Of a stretch of 64,000 bases of DNA, positions 41,482-53,663 are shown one piece after another; position 1 is the first letter of the stretch, and every line of letters begins with the position of its first letter. The notes beneath the pieces are model-generated. The model made no database searches. It saw only the letters and a list, made by a program, of their open reading frames with translations, and was not told where the DNA came from. This DNA is from Globomyces pollinis-pini. Lineage: Eukaryota > Chytridiomycota > Chytridiomycetes > Rhizophydiales > Globomycetaceae. The DNA is taken from positions 108,158 to 172,157 of the forward strand of contig MU621096.1 of assembly GCA_025399215.1 (NCBI GenBank), given 5' to 3'. The translations under genes were made by a program, and so were the position numbers.

Positions 41482-44400
41482 TTAATACTCTGCTGCTGCA
41501 TCTGATTCACTGATCAGCTTAATAAATACTTCCTCTAATGTCGTTTGTCCGATACCCCAATCCAATATCCCATATTCAGTCTTTTTGGACTCAATATCTT
41601 TGAATATGTTTCCCAACGCGCCTCGTACTGCTGGGAATTCATACGTCACATTTGTTGCAAAACTGTCAATATTAGTCCATCCTGCTGGCATGATGGATTC
41701 TAAATATCTGGATTTTGTTAATCGATTGGTTTCTTACGTTTTAACTCTCCCAGTGTTTTCCTCTAAACTGTTCGCGAAGATTCTAAACCCTCTACCATAG
41801 ATTTCTTTCAAGCGAGTAGGGTTTGCGATACATCGTAAAGTCCCTTTGGCCATTATACCAATTCTTTGGCATAATGCTTCAGCTTCTTCCATTGAGTGAG
41901 TTGTCTATGTTGAATTTCGGTTAAATTACCAAAACGATTGTTCGACCCGCCCTGGATTCATTCACTATATTCCAGATCAAACGCCTGACTTCAGGGTCAA
42001 GCCCTGTGGTAGGTTCGTCCAAAAATACCACAGCTGGATTGCCGAGCAATGCGATTGCAATACTTAATCTTCGCTTTTCACCGCCAGATAAACCTTTGGT
42101 AAGTCGATGCTCAAACGCTTGTAATGAAACATTCTTTAATGCTGCATTCACAGCCCGTTGTTCATCTGCAGCATTTATTCCTTTCAAACGTGCATAGAAA
42201 TACAAATGCTCACCAATTGTCAATTCTTCCCATTGTATATCAAACTAAAAAAATAAATGAAACCATATTTACCTGAGGACATATACCGATACATTTATAA
42301 ACTTCTAATGTATTGGCCTTGATATCATACCCGGATAAGGTAGCATATCCAGACGATGCTTCATAAAGACCAGTCAAAATTGAAATCAAAGTGGTCTTTC
42401 CTGCTCCATTTGGACCCAAAAGTCCAAAAGTAACACCCTTCTCCACTGCAAATGTAACATCTTTCACTGCTAGTTTTGGACCAGCACCACCTCGACCAGC
42501 ATATACTAAACATAAAAAACCATCAACTCCAACCTTTTCTCATATTTTTCATCACAAGTGGATAATCAGTACTATCAAAGTTGTCGGCTATCACTCTTGC
42601 ACGCTCTTCTTTTACATCTTTATCTTCGAATTGAGTTTCTTTTTCATCAACTTGAATAGCTGTTGCGAGATTGTACTCGGAATTGTTCACTTTACCACTA
42701 TTCCGGTTTTGCATTCTTTTAATGGACTTGATTGTATCAGTAATTGGGAAATGCCATTGTTTTCGAACTCCAAATTCACTTGGTAAGACCATTTGAAAGT
42801 AGTATGCAATCAGGAGATACACAGGAATTTCTATAATCAAGAAAATGAGAATAGTTGTAATTTCGCTGTTGGGTTGTAACGAGGAAAAACTATATGCCTA
42901 CATATAAACATACTCAGTGGTGTAGTTACCGGCACGTTTGCACTATAAGATGCAACGTTCATTAAACTTAATGCACGGTAAAAAGCTACTGTCAGTTGAT
43001 GTGTTGGTTATTACCAAAAGGTGGCCAAAGCATATAGTATACAGGAACAACAGTAAACGCGAATAACCTAGAAACGACCAAAGATACAATAACTGAACAT
43101 AGAACGAGAAGGAAAACAATGACAAGTGCTAATCGACTCTTGTTAAAGAAGGTACTGAAAAAGAATGCCAGTGAGATTTGATTGTTTCCTAAGGTCATCA
43201 ATACCAAATAAATACCCCAAATAAAAAAGAATAATGCTAAGAAAGCTTGATTAGTTTGAGTAAACAAAGTTAATTTGCCGACACGACCGGATATCAAAAA
43301 CACCAGTGCAGAAAAACAATACAGAATCAAGAAGGTAACTAAAAACAAATAAATGATTTATCAAACGTACCATAATGGCTGATATAATACGGAAATTGAG
43401 TCATCCCATTCATTTTCATCATCATCTATATGATAAGAAACTAAAAATTACAAATATTCGATTCTCTTTTTCTTGAACTAATACAATTGCAAAAATAGGC
43501 AGCAAAAAGGAAACACCAAACGGATATAGAATACCACCAATAAAACTTCCAATAGGAATATTCAATTTTGTATTTGCCAACTGTGGCAAAATACGTAATC
43601 CTTGTGTGATTTGAGCATTGGAGAATTTAGAGACGTCACTGTTACGTAAAATGGCATTATCAAGCTGTGTTTGTTGGATGAGCTGTCGTAAACCAGCTTC
43701 AGGGAAATTGGATGTATAGGTGAGTTGAATAGAATTGCCAATATGGTAAATCCACGAATATTTTTTGTTGGTGTGGTCAATTTTTTTAAAATATATGGCT
43801 AAGAATTAGGGTAGGCGGGCAAACCTCCGTGGGGAAGATCATCTAAGATCTTATTGATTTTCAAAAACAGGATACTCGTAGCTGTTAGATTTCTATTTGC
43901 TCCTCCTTCTAATACACTTTTGTCTTCATTGGCAATTCTTTTGATGGCATCTCGAATCCCATCTGCAATTAAATCGTCCAATGCATCATCACTGACATTT
44001 ATCAAATTATACCATGGTACTGGGATAAGGTTTGCACCCTTAAGTCCTGTTCCAGATACAGTATCAATGTTTAAAAATAGTTTTGTTGGGATTGTGTTTA
44101 GTAGTCCAGTACTAACGTTGGTAGGTACAAAAGCCGGTGTTGCTGGGGACTGGAAAAATGGTATTAGATCTATATTGCTCTGTTTCAGTTTCTCTCCTAT
44201 TAAGCTTGCTAAATTTGGTTCTCCAGATACTAAATGCCAGGTTCTTTGTTGATAATTTGTAAACACGTTAATAGTTTGACTGGTAACAGATGCATTGTTC
44301 AAAGGGTTCGACAACGCACCGACCCATCCTCCAACCGGTTGTGCCAAATAAGCGCTATCACGCCGATATTTTGTTGAAGCACCTGAACTTTTTTCGTATA

Positions 44401-44902
44401 AGGAGGACAGTGGATAGTCTTCTCCATACCAAAACACACACGGTCTAATGAAAGTAGCAGATGAAGCACCTGGCCGTTGACTACCAGCAAAACTAGCAAC
44501 TCTTGCATAATTGACGTGTTTAATTTCATCCAATGTAGATCCAAAAATATCTTTACCATTAGTAATGGTGATATTATCATCATTAACTCTCCAGTATGGT
44601 ATATTAAGTTTGTTCATGCTGTTTTCCTTTGAACAATATAATATTTCTGGAATTAGGAATTTTTGTGATACCTTGAATCGGACTTGACCTAATCAACAGA
44701 GAAGAGATCAGACCACCTAGAAAAGCCGATAAAGCAACCATAAGCAACGGGCAGCAACTAAATATGAAAAATTCAAGTGACAATACCAAATACAACAAAC
44801 ATTAGTGAAAGTTTGACGCTTTTGAAAAGAAACAGCTTTACGGGCTAAAGCAGCAGCTTGACGAGACTTTCCCAATGTAAATTTCTCGTTTGACTCCATC
44901 AT
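41482..44902 (-). CDS. half-size ABCA transporter
   Basis: A 1,037-residue protein in twelve exons with introns of 25-32 nt. The order is TM1 ([19 protein letters not shown]), a large extracytosolic domain of about 400 residues, five further TM segments with [18 protein letters not shown] (the ABCA intracellular coupling helix), [10 protein letters not shown], then one nucleotide-binding domain: [32 protein letters not shown] and H-loop TTHSMEEAE. It ends with [16 protein letters not shown], the ABCA regulatory end. As a half transporter it should dimerise. ABCA members move lipids in animals and plants and are missing from budding yeast. Each splice keeps the frame, so it is not a pseudogene despite many short ORFs. 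Confidence 0.92.
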
Positions 44903-45106
44903 GAACTAATAAGAAGAAAAAACGCGTGATAAGAAAGGTACATCAACAAACAACAAACGGAACTGTACCGACATGCAAAACAGGTAAAAAATCCCCACCA
45001 ATACTGGTACCTCAAGAATCTTGTCCAAATCTAATTGGACAATCGCTTTGGTAATGTGGCTGAGGTCAAATAGTTTTTTGTTTGGTAATTTTGCTTTGTT
45101 TTCCTC

Positions 45107-45664
45107 ATGGTCAAATTAACATCAAGCGACGGACAAGAATTCAATGTAGAAGAAGATATCATCACCCAATCAGCACTGATCAAGAATATGTTGTCTGATT
45201 TGGATGTAGGTGATACTTCCATCCCACTTCCAAACGTCACCGGTCATATCCTTACAAAAGGTAACTTGTTTATTGTCTAAATTTAGTCATCGAGTACGCT
45301 ACTCATCATAAGGGTATTTTATTTCATCTAAATCTTTAGGTGATGCTCCTCCTCCTCAAGAAGAAGAAATGAAAGCAAAATCATCAGATGATATTGATGA
45401 ATGGGATCGTAACTTTATCACTGTCGACCAAGGAACTTTGTTTGAAATTATTTTAGCTGCCAATTATATGGATATGCAAGGATTGTTAGATCTTGGTTGT
45501 AAAACAGTTGCCAATATGATCAAAGGAAAGACTGTAGAGGAAATCAGAAAAGTATTAGTTTTTTTTTTAAGATTGACAATTAGACTTTCAACATCACCAA
45601 TGACTTTACTCCAGAAGAAGAAGAACAAATCCGTAAGGAAAATGAATGGTGTGAAGATCGTTAA
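45107..45664 (+). CDS. SKP1: SKP1, SCF ubiquitin ligase adaptor
   Basis: A 157-residue protein in four exons with introns of 26, 26 and 32 nt. [20 protein letters not shown] opens the BTB/POZ fold, then [51 protein letters not shown] and the ending [20 protein letters not shown]. These match Skp1 end to end, including the F-box-binding C-terminal helices. Skp1 links F-box proteins to cullin in SCF ligases. It is divergent from ABCA and followed in tandem by a second copy. Confidence 0.95.
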
Positions 45665-45818
45665 GCTAATCAAATAAATGATTTATGTCAGTGTTCTTAG
45701 TCTATTTCTATATTGAATCTTATTCCATTCTTATAATTCCCTCTTAGTTATAATTCTATTTCTAAAGTCTGTCCACTTGGTAAAGTTTTAATGACTTTGA
45801 ATTTTTCACTTTCTTTAC

Positions 45819-46371
45819 ATGGTTGACGTCGTTCTCACATCCAGCGATTCAAAGGAATATAAAGTGTCTCAAAATGCTATTTCACAATCAAATTTAATCA
45901 AAAATATGTTGAATGATTTGGATATTGTCGATGGTACTCCAATCCCTCTCCCAAATGTCACTTCTCAAATATTAGAAATTGTCATTCAAGTAATCTATAT
46001 AATCTTAAATCATTAGTATCTAAATATGCATGTCGATGATGTACCCCCAACTGAACCTGTTAAAAAGAGTCTGGATGATATCTTACCTGAAGACGCTGAA
46101 TTGGTTAAAGTTCCTCATAAAGTCTTGTTTGATATCATATTGGCTGCCAATTACTTGGATATTCCCGGATTATTAGATTTAGGTTGTAAAACGGTTGCTA
46201 ATAATTTAAAAAATAAGACAATCGATGAAGTTCAAACAGTAAGTAAATTTCATTCTAAATTTACATCAGGAATACGAGATTCCTAAAGAACATTGGTTCA
46301 CAGAGGAGGAACGGGCAAAGATCGATGAAGAAATTCGTTGGGCAAATGGTGGAACTAATGCCAGTACTTGA
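45819..46371 (+). CDS. SKP1 paralogue, diverged
   Basis: A 164-residue protein in three exons with introns of 27 and 31 nt. It keeps the core ([60 protein letters not shown]), but the C-terminus, FTEEERAKIDEEIRWANGG, departs from the strict [13 protein letters not shown] end of Skp1. The intron that splits the HHK segment in the first copy is absent here, and the central loop is longer and acidic. It may serve a subset of F-box proteins or another complex. It starts 154 bases after the first copy, same strand, so a tandem duplication is clear. Confidence 0.88.
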
Positions 46372-46619
46372 TCAATCTAACAATACATTGAAATGTAAAA
46401 ACGTAGTTTTTTAGCACCCTTTCTTAATCTTGAGAATGCACTGATTTTATAGTCATCGATCCATTAGATCAACAGGTGCTATTCAATCAAGCAAATATTA
46501 AATTTATATAACAACTAATTGGTTGGTGAACAGTTTGTATTCGCATTACAGTCTTCAGGTAATCCAAATTTTCATTTGGTGATACAAAATTCTTTTGTTC
46601 GTTATTTCGTTATTTGGTA

Positions 46620-47651
46620 ATGGATTATCAAAGCGACCCATCCTTGATTGGTAAAGAATTCAATTAATTCGGTACAGCGTCCCCAAAAAGAACACATTAT
46701 ATCCAAACCCATTATGAGAGCCAAACTCATCTAACCCAGTTTGTAACTGATCAAGTAGATCGAGTTAAATCATTTAAATATGATTCAGAACCATCTTTGA
46801 ACAACATTAAACACCAATCTCGTCGGAAATCAAAATCAACTTCAAAAATTCAATATGTAGTTGTACCTACGTTAACTGCAAACAAATTTAATTCAACTTT
46901 CGCGAAAAGGTTATCGGTAATGGATACTCTTATTCATCACAAGATTAAATCAATTGCAAATCAATCATCTAAAACTGGTATTTTTCGAAATGGTAAAATA
47001 TCAAATCCGTTAAGGATTGGTGGTATTTTTCGGTTTAATTGACATGTAGGTTTGAGTGTAACTATCGATCCTAAAAGTCCAATTCCAGCTCAAGCGAACC
47101 TCTCTCAACCTAATTCTCCAGTTCACCTTACCGATTTCGAGTAAGCATTGACTCTTACCAGTAGATATAGTCCAAATCTTGAATGTGCCGCATCATTAAG
47201 TAGTGTTAAAAAACAAGACTGTAATTCTATCCATTCGATTAATAGTCCTATTTTTCTGGATGGGAGTCCAAAATATTCATTGGGTCACTTTGATTTTGAT
47301 AGAGTTTCTAACCCATTTGATCTAGGATCTACAAACCAATCTAGAACCCCTTTTGACTTGGAAAAATATGCTAATATGCAAGATGAACAAGATGTCTGTG
47401 TGGAAAACAAAGAATCTGGTACCAATAACATAAAGAATAGTTTTTGTGATCATCAATTCAACACCAGTCAGCTATTCGTGAATAACACATTCCCGAGTAT
47501 GGATCATTCGATAGTACATCAAAATCATCAAGAATCTTCAATTTATTCTGCCAGCTTATGTAGTGATTTTAGCACCTCAATTGATGAAGTTGATACTCAA
47601 GACGGTGCACAAATGTTCAATTACCTCTTTCGAGCTCATAGACTTCATTAA
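46620..47651 (+). CDS. Ser/Asn-rich disordered protein, unknown
   Basis: A 317-residue protein in four exons with introns of 27, 27 and 24 nt, each holding the frame. A basic N-terminal third (HQSRRKSKSTSKIQYVVVPT, then FAKRLSVMDTLIHHKIKSIA) is followed by a long Ser/Asn/Asp-rich tail with NPFDLGSTNQSRTPFDLEKY. The paired NPFD/TPFD sites look like EH-domain-binding (NPF) motifs, which suggests a link to endocytosis, but this is only inference from two short motifs. No domain, signal peptide or TM. It lies between SKP1b and the capping enzyme on the same strand. Confidence 0.6.
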
Positions 47652-47734
47652 GGAAATAAATTGGTTTTTTATGTTGATCTTTGGAGGGTCACAAATCTTG
47701 TACTATTTTTTGTTTTCCACAATTGTATTGAGAT

Positions 47735-49131
47735 ATGCTACCTGAAATCCCTGGAGAATTGATGAGTGATCGATACCTACTAAACGAACTAAAAGAGCTG
47801 GTTTGTGGTTTACTGGAAGCGGATATCAATCCAAGGAGGTATGTTTCCTTTACCATTTAGATTTAGGTATTTGTAACCTGATTTACTTAGTTCTAGGTGA
47901 TCAAATTAGTACTTATTAATCCATTAGATTTCCTGGAGCTCAACCAGTTAGTTTTGGTGGATATCACATTGACGAACTAAAGCAAGAGAACTATTTCGTT
48001 TCTGAAAAAGCTGATGGGATCAGATGTTTGCTATTCACTAGAACATTAAAGGATCTAACAGTTGAATCCTATCTAGTATTATACTTGGAAATTATTTTAT
48101 TCATTAGATTGATCGAAAAAATAATTATTACAAGCATAGATTTGGTTTACCAATGCCTAAACTGAAGACTTCACATCGACATACAATTGTTGATGGAGAG
48201 TTGGTTATAGAGCAAAAAACTGGACGAGTAAGTTAATAAATCGAATAATTTGTAGGATCCTGAACTTTATTTTTTACTTTTCGTAACTAGATCGTATTGT
48301 TAACGTACAGGATGCATTAGTAGTGGATGAAAAAAATCTTACAAGAAGACCTTACACATCACGATTAGGTGTAACTTCAGCATCATGTTTATATTTTCCT
48401 AGTATTTGAGACAACATGTCATTCAACCATACCAAGAATCATGTGCCAAAAATCCTAAATATAGAAAATTGTTTCCATTCACCTTCCGACAGAAACGACT
48501 TGAAGTTTGGTATTGTATTACTTATTTTTAGTTATCATACCAATTACCGATTGTGTTCCGACATATGCAATCGTATCAACACGAAACGGACGGAGTTATT
48601 TTTACATCAGCTGTTGCACCCTATACTTTTGGAACTTGTGATAAAATGTATCTATAGAATATTGTTGATGATAGGCTTAAATGGAAACCAGCAGAAGAAA
48701 ACACAGTGGATTTTAAAATATTAAAAGTACAAGTGAATGGAGAATTTGAACGTCATTTGGGAATATTGATCCAAAATGAAGAATATGAAGATTTTGGAAA
48801 GTTAACCTTGGATTCTGCAACAGAAGAGAAGTATACAATCAATCTTTAACGAATTAGATGGAAAAATGATAATTATTATGATCGAATTATTGAATGTCGT
48901 TTTGACTTTAATTGGCCCAATCATTGGAAATTTTCAAGGTTTAGGGATGATAAACTTACCGCTAACCATATATCCGTTTACAAAAAAATCAAGGAAAGTA
49001 TAAATGACAATGTGACTAAAGAAATGGTATTTATGATATTGATTTATTTTGAATAGTTAATTGAAGCAGCTCCCTCGATCTATGAAAATTGGAGATTACG
49101 AGAACCAAATACTCCAGCTCCACGTACTTGA
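47735..49131 (+). CDS. mRNA guanylyltransferase (capping enzyme)
   Basis: A 358-residue nuclear enzyme that transfers GMP to the 5-prime diphosphate end of pre-mRNA. Nucleotidyltransferase motifs appear in order: I EKADGIR with the catalytic Lys, [38 protein letters not shown], and VI around FSRFRDDK. The start is [19 protein letters not shown], as in Ceg1/Pce1, then FPGAQPVSF. There is no triphosphatase domain, so this is the separate fungal type rather than the animal fused type. Nine introns: eight of 27-32 nt, and the first of 89 nt, which is three normal-sized GT...AG units end to end. The ATG at 47735 gives the usual family N-terminus. Confidence 0.93.
47839..47927 (+). other. triple head-to-tail intron in the capping enzyme gene
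   Basis: The 89-nt intron divides exactly into GT...AG units of 28 nt (47839-47866), 30 nt (47867-47896) and 31 nt (47897-47927) with no bases between them, so the joints read AG|GT. Each unit has the size of a normal intron here. Upstream AG choices would instead leave two 6-nt exons (47861-47866 and 47891-47896), also in frame. Confidence 0.7.
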
Positions 49132-49229
49132 AATAAATCAATCATGCTAATATCTTGTTACTTTAATTTCTATATCACTATGTCAATGATTCAATATGCC
49201 AATTCAGTAACACTTTACATAATCATGGT

Positions 49230-49940
49230 TTAAGAGATTGGAAATGAGTACTTTATTCTGACAGACTGTTTTACTTTTTGAATCTTATCAACGACCATCC
49301 CTGTCAACTCTTTGGTATTTGAAACATGAGTTCCACCACATTCTCCTGGAGAAAAGGTACCAAACTGAATTGTCCTTCTTGCACCAGAAACATCGATGGT
49401 TACTGGTATTTCAGTCCGGATAAGAACGTCGATCTGATGTTGAAGTTTTTGTACAACGTCCATACGATCAGCGGCAGGAATTTCACCCACATAATCTACA
49501 TATGACGAACTTGGAAAATGACAACCTTTTGAAGGTACTAAATCAGGTCTGATGCAAGATAATGCCACGTCCAATAGATGTCCAGCACTGTGTAATCTTG
49601 AATGTAATGATCTCAAGACCGGATCAATATTTAATTCTACCATTTGACCAACAGCGAAAGTAGTTGAGAGTATATCTGACAATTGATGATCATCTACACC
49701 TTCAAACACTCCCAAATGCTCTACGGTATCCAAATCATAATTGTTTTGTAATGATAATATTTTAAAAGTGATATTATTTGAAGAGATTGTTCCTGAATCT
49801 GAAGGTTGACCACCACCTTGAGGATGAAAGATAGTTTTGTTTAGGATTAGTTTGTAAGTTTGATTATCAACGGGAACAATATCAGTGATTGAAGCTGTAG
49901 ATTTATATTTGTACGTATCCAAAAAGTATTCCCTTGTCAT
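49230..49940 (-). CDS. AlaX-type alanyl-tRNA editing protein
   Basis: An intronless 236-residue protein. It resembles the editing domain of alanyl-tRNA synthetase: HPQGGGQPSDSGTI, the zinc-site pair HSAGH and CGGTH, and TGMVVDKIQKVKQSVRIKY at the end. Free-standing AlaX (AARSD1 group) hydrolyses Ser- or Gly-mischarged tRNA-Ala in the cytosol. Both metal-binding motifs are complete, so it is probably active. Its start codon is 26 bases from that of POP4 on the opposite strand. Confidence 0.93.
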   Translation of the reverse strand: MTREYFLDTYKYKSTASITDIVPVDNQTYKLILNKTIFHPQGGGQPSDSGTISSNNITFKILSLQNNYDLDTVEHLGVFEGVDDHQLSDILSTTFAVGQMVELNIDPVLRSLHSRLHSAGHLLDVALSCIRPDLVPSKGCHFPSSSYVDYVGEIPAADRMDVVQKLQHQIDVLIRTEIPVTIDVSGARRTIQFGTFSPGECGGTHVSNTKELTGMVVDKIQKVKQSVRIKYSFPIS

Positions 49941-49966
49941 TGAATTTCAAAAGAAAAAGTTTTTTA
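49941..49966. promoter_or_regulatory. 26-base gap between divergent start codons (AlaX/POP4)
   Basis: Only 26 bases separate the two ATGs. They are A-rich on the plus strand. Any promoter must either be bidirectional and overlap coding sequence of both genes, or the genes use almost leaderless mRNAs. Confidence 0.6.
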
Positions 49967-50822
49967 ATGAACAAGAGCAAGTCCAAAACCAATTCAACGT
50001 TGGATGAATTCCATGCTCCACTTCCTAATGAATTGACAAAATCAAAGCTAAATCATGAACAAGTATGGACTTTATACTGTACTAATAACTCAGTCACATA
50101 CCTTTACTTCCGACTTTGTAAAGGGGACTTTACTACAAAAAAACCAAAATCCTAATCTACAATTTGATACTAAAGTTAAAGATAAAATATTACAATTAGA
50201 TGACCGAGTAACAAATTTTGCAACGTTAAAGTCAAAACGAATTCAACAACAAAAGAAGAATAATAGAAAACTACTGTATCGTAAGCAGCGGAGAGAATTG
50301 GGTTTATATGATATTCCTAAAGAATCTCAAAAGTACCATCAGTTAAATGTTAACGTTAGATGGGATTTATTCGTTCCATTACATCAATTATGGTTGGGTT
50401 ACATGGATAATCTGCTGAAGGATGTAACTAATTTACAAAATATATTTGCAAAATTAGTCAAGGCAGATTTCCATGGTGCAATTGTAACAGGTATGTGATA
50501 GTTTTCTAATGAACTCTTCAGTAACAAGATCGAAATGTCCCTCTAATATTGGCATCTATGGCATCATTGTGAAAGACGTATCTTAATTATCGTTAATGTT
50601 TAACCTAGACCGAGAATATGCTTTACCTCATCACAAAAGGAGATGAAATGAAAGGTTTTTATATCATTATTCATTTATATACCAGTGATACCCAAACAAA
50701 ACAATGTTTTTTCGATTGCCATACGTGATAAACTATTTACTTTATATGGAAATCAATTCTGCCATCGACCAGCTGACCGAGCAAGTAAAAAGTTCAAGAC
50801 CAAACAAACCGTTGATCTTTAA
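49967..50822 (+). CDS. POP4: RNase P/MRP subunit POP4 (RPP29)
   Basis: A 243-residue protein in five exons; all four introns are 31 nt. The N-terminus is basic (SKRIQQQKKNNRKLLYRKQR, RRELGLYDIP). The UPF0086/Sm-like domain has LHQLWLGYMDNLL, KADFHGAIVTVTRSKCPSNI, GIYGIIVKD, IPKQNNVFSIAIRDKLFTLY and the ending RPADRASKKFK, all typical of Rpp29. It contributes to 5-prime tRNA maturation and rRNA processing in the nucleus and nucleolus. The start at 49967 is the first ATG. Confidence 0.93.
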
Positions 50823-51025
50823 TTATTATATTCAATATGTTGCTAACCATTGTTGAATCTCTTTACCAATTTTTTTTCTGAATAAGTCAAAATGCTATTT
50901 ATAGACCCAAAGCTTAATAAAATTGATACGTGGATTCATCTCTACTCCAAGTCTATATTGTCCTTTAATGTGGTTTGATAAATGAAATATCTGAAGGAGA
51001 CTAAATTTTTTTTTCACTTTATACG

Positions 51026-51591
51026 ATGGACATTCGTAGACCAGCAAAGAGATTAATTCGAAAACTACAAGACGCAGGACTATCGAAAAGACTTCTCCCA
51101 GAGCCAGTAAGAATTGCAGTGTTGTTGATTGTAGAATTTAGCTTCTAAATTTGTCAATGGAATGGGTGTCTATGTTCCAGCTGTATGTAGATTAGTCATA
51201 AACTACAATGTGTAAGTGAATATTATATATCGCTGATAATAGCCCTCGTCCGGGTGCAGGTGGAGATTCAGAAGGAATGGTTGAATTCATCCAAACACGA
51301 TTGAAGTTACTCGCCAAGAAAAGACCTTACGCTGAAATCATTGTTGCTCAACGCTCAGGAAAACCAGAAGTAGTTGCCTATTACAATAATGGATCTTTTG
51401 AGTCTGTTGAGACTCCAAAATGGAAAATTCAAGATATTGAGATATTGGTCAATCGATTATGTGATTCTCGTGGTCCTGCTCACAATGCTAGACAATACCC
51501 TTCACCTGTAAAGAGAGGTACGGGAAGTAGAATCGCAGATGCAGCCCCTAACTGGAATCCATTTGAAGCAGAGACTATTTTCAAACCTTGA
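51026..51591 (+). CDS. mitochondrial large-subunit ribosomal protein mL43
   Basis: A 168-residue protein in three exons with introns of 28 and 31 nt. It carries the L51/S25/CI-B8 thioredoxin-like domain: NGMGVYVPAVCRLVINYNVP, GAGGDSEGMVEFIQTRL, and PYAEIIVAQRSGKPEVVAYY. Yeast calls the orthologue Mrpl51. Such proteins are nuclear-encoded and imported; the basic N-terminus (MDIRRPAKRLIRKLQ) can serve as a targeting sequence. The C-terminal 50 residues (RGPAHNARQYPSPVKRGTGS) extend past the fold. The short first exon was chosen because it ends cleanly at a GTAAG donor. Confidence 0.9.
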
Positions 51592-51671
51592 TTTCTATCT
51601 ATATAATAAAAGTAACATATTCAATATAAAGATATATTTAATATAGTCATATTGTCCATTTTGCCTTATAT

Positions 51672-53348
<1,677 letters not shown>

Positions 53349-53663
53349 TTATTTGAAAAACCAACAAAGAAAATCAAAACCCACAAAATTGCATGTGGCG
53401 TATTAATGACGATGTTAATCAAATTGTTTGTATTAAAGTCATTAGGGATATTAGTCATTCTATAGTCAATTAGGAAGGATTCTATTACCTGAAATAGAAC
53501 ACGAATCTATTGTATTTAGGAGTACTATGGTTTCGATAAGACTATCAAACAACTTTCATATGAATCAATTCATGAAGAAACTATGACCTATGTATTTATT
53601 CGGTTCTTATAACAGGCAATAAAATCATTGTTGATGTTGACGCGACATTTCTAACCCCGTTGA
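53349..53663. other. divergent intergenic region
   Basis: A 315-base AT-rich stretch between the start codons of the aminotransferase and the large membrane protein. No ORF, repeat or RNA gene recognised. Confidence 0.45.

Noticed and set aside
41482..44902. ABCA pseudogene broken by frameshifts
   Set aside because: Every frame change coincides with a GT...AG unit of 25-32 nt and the total is a multiple of three; all motifs are intact.
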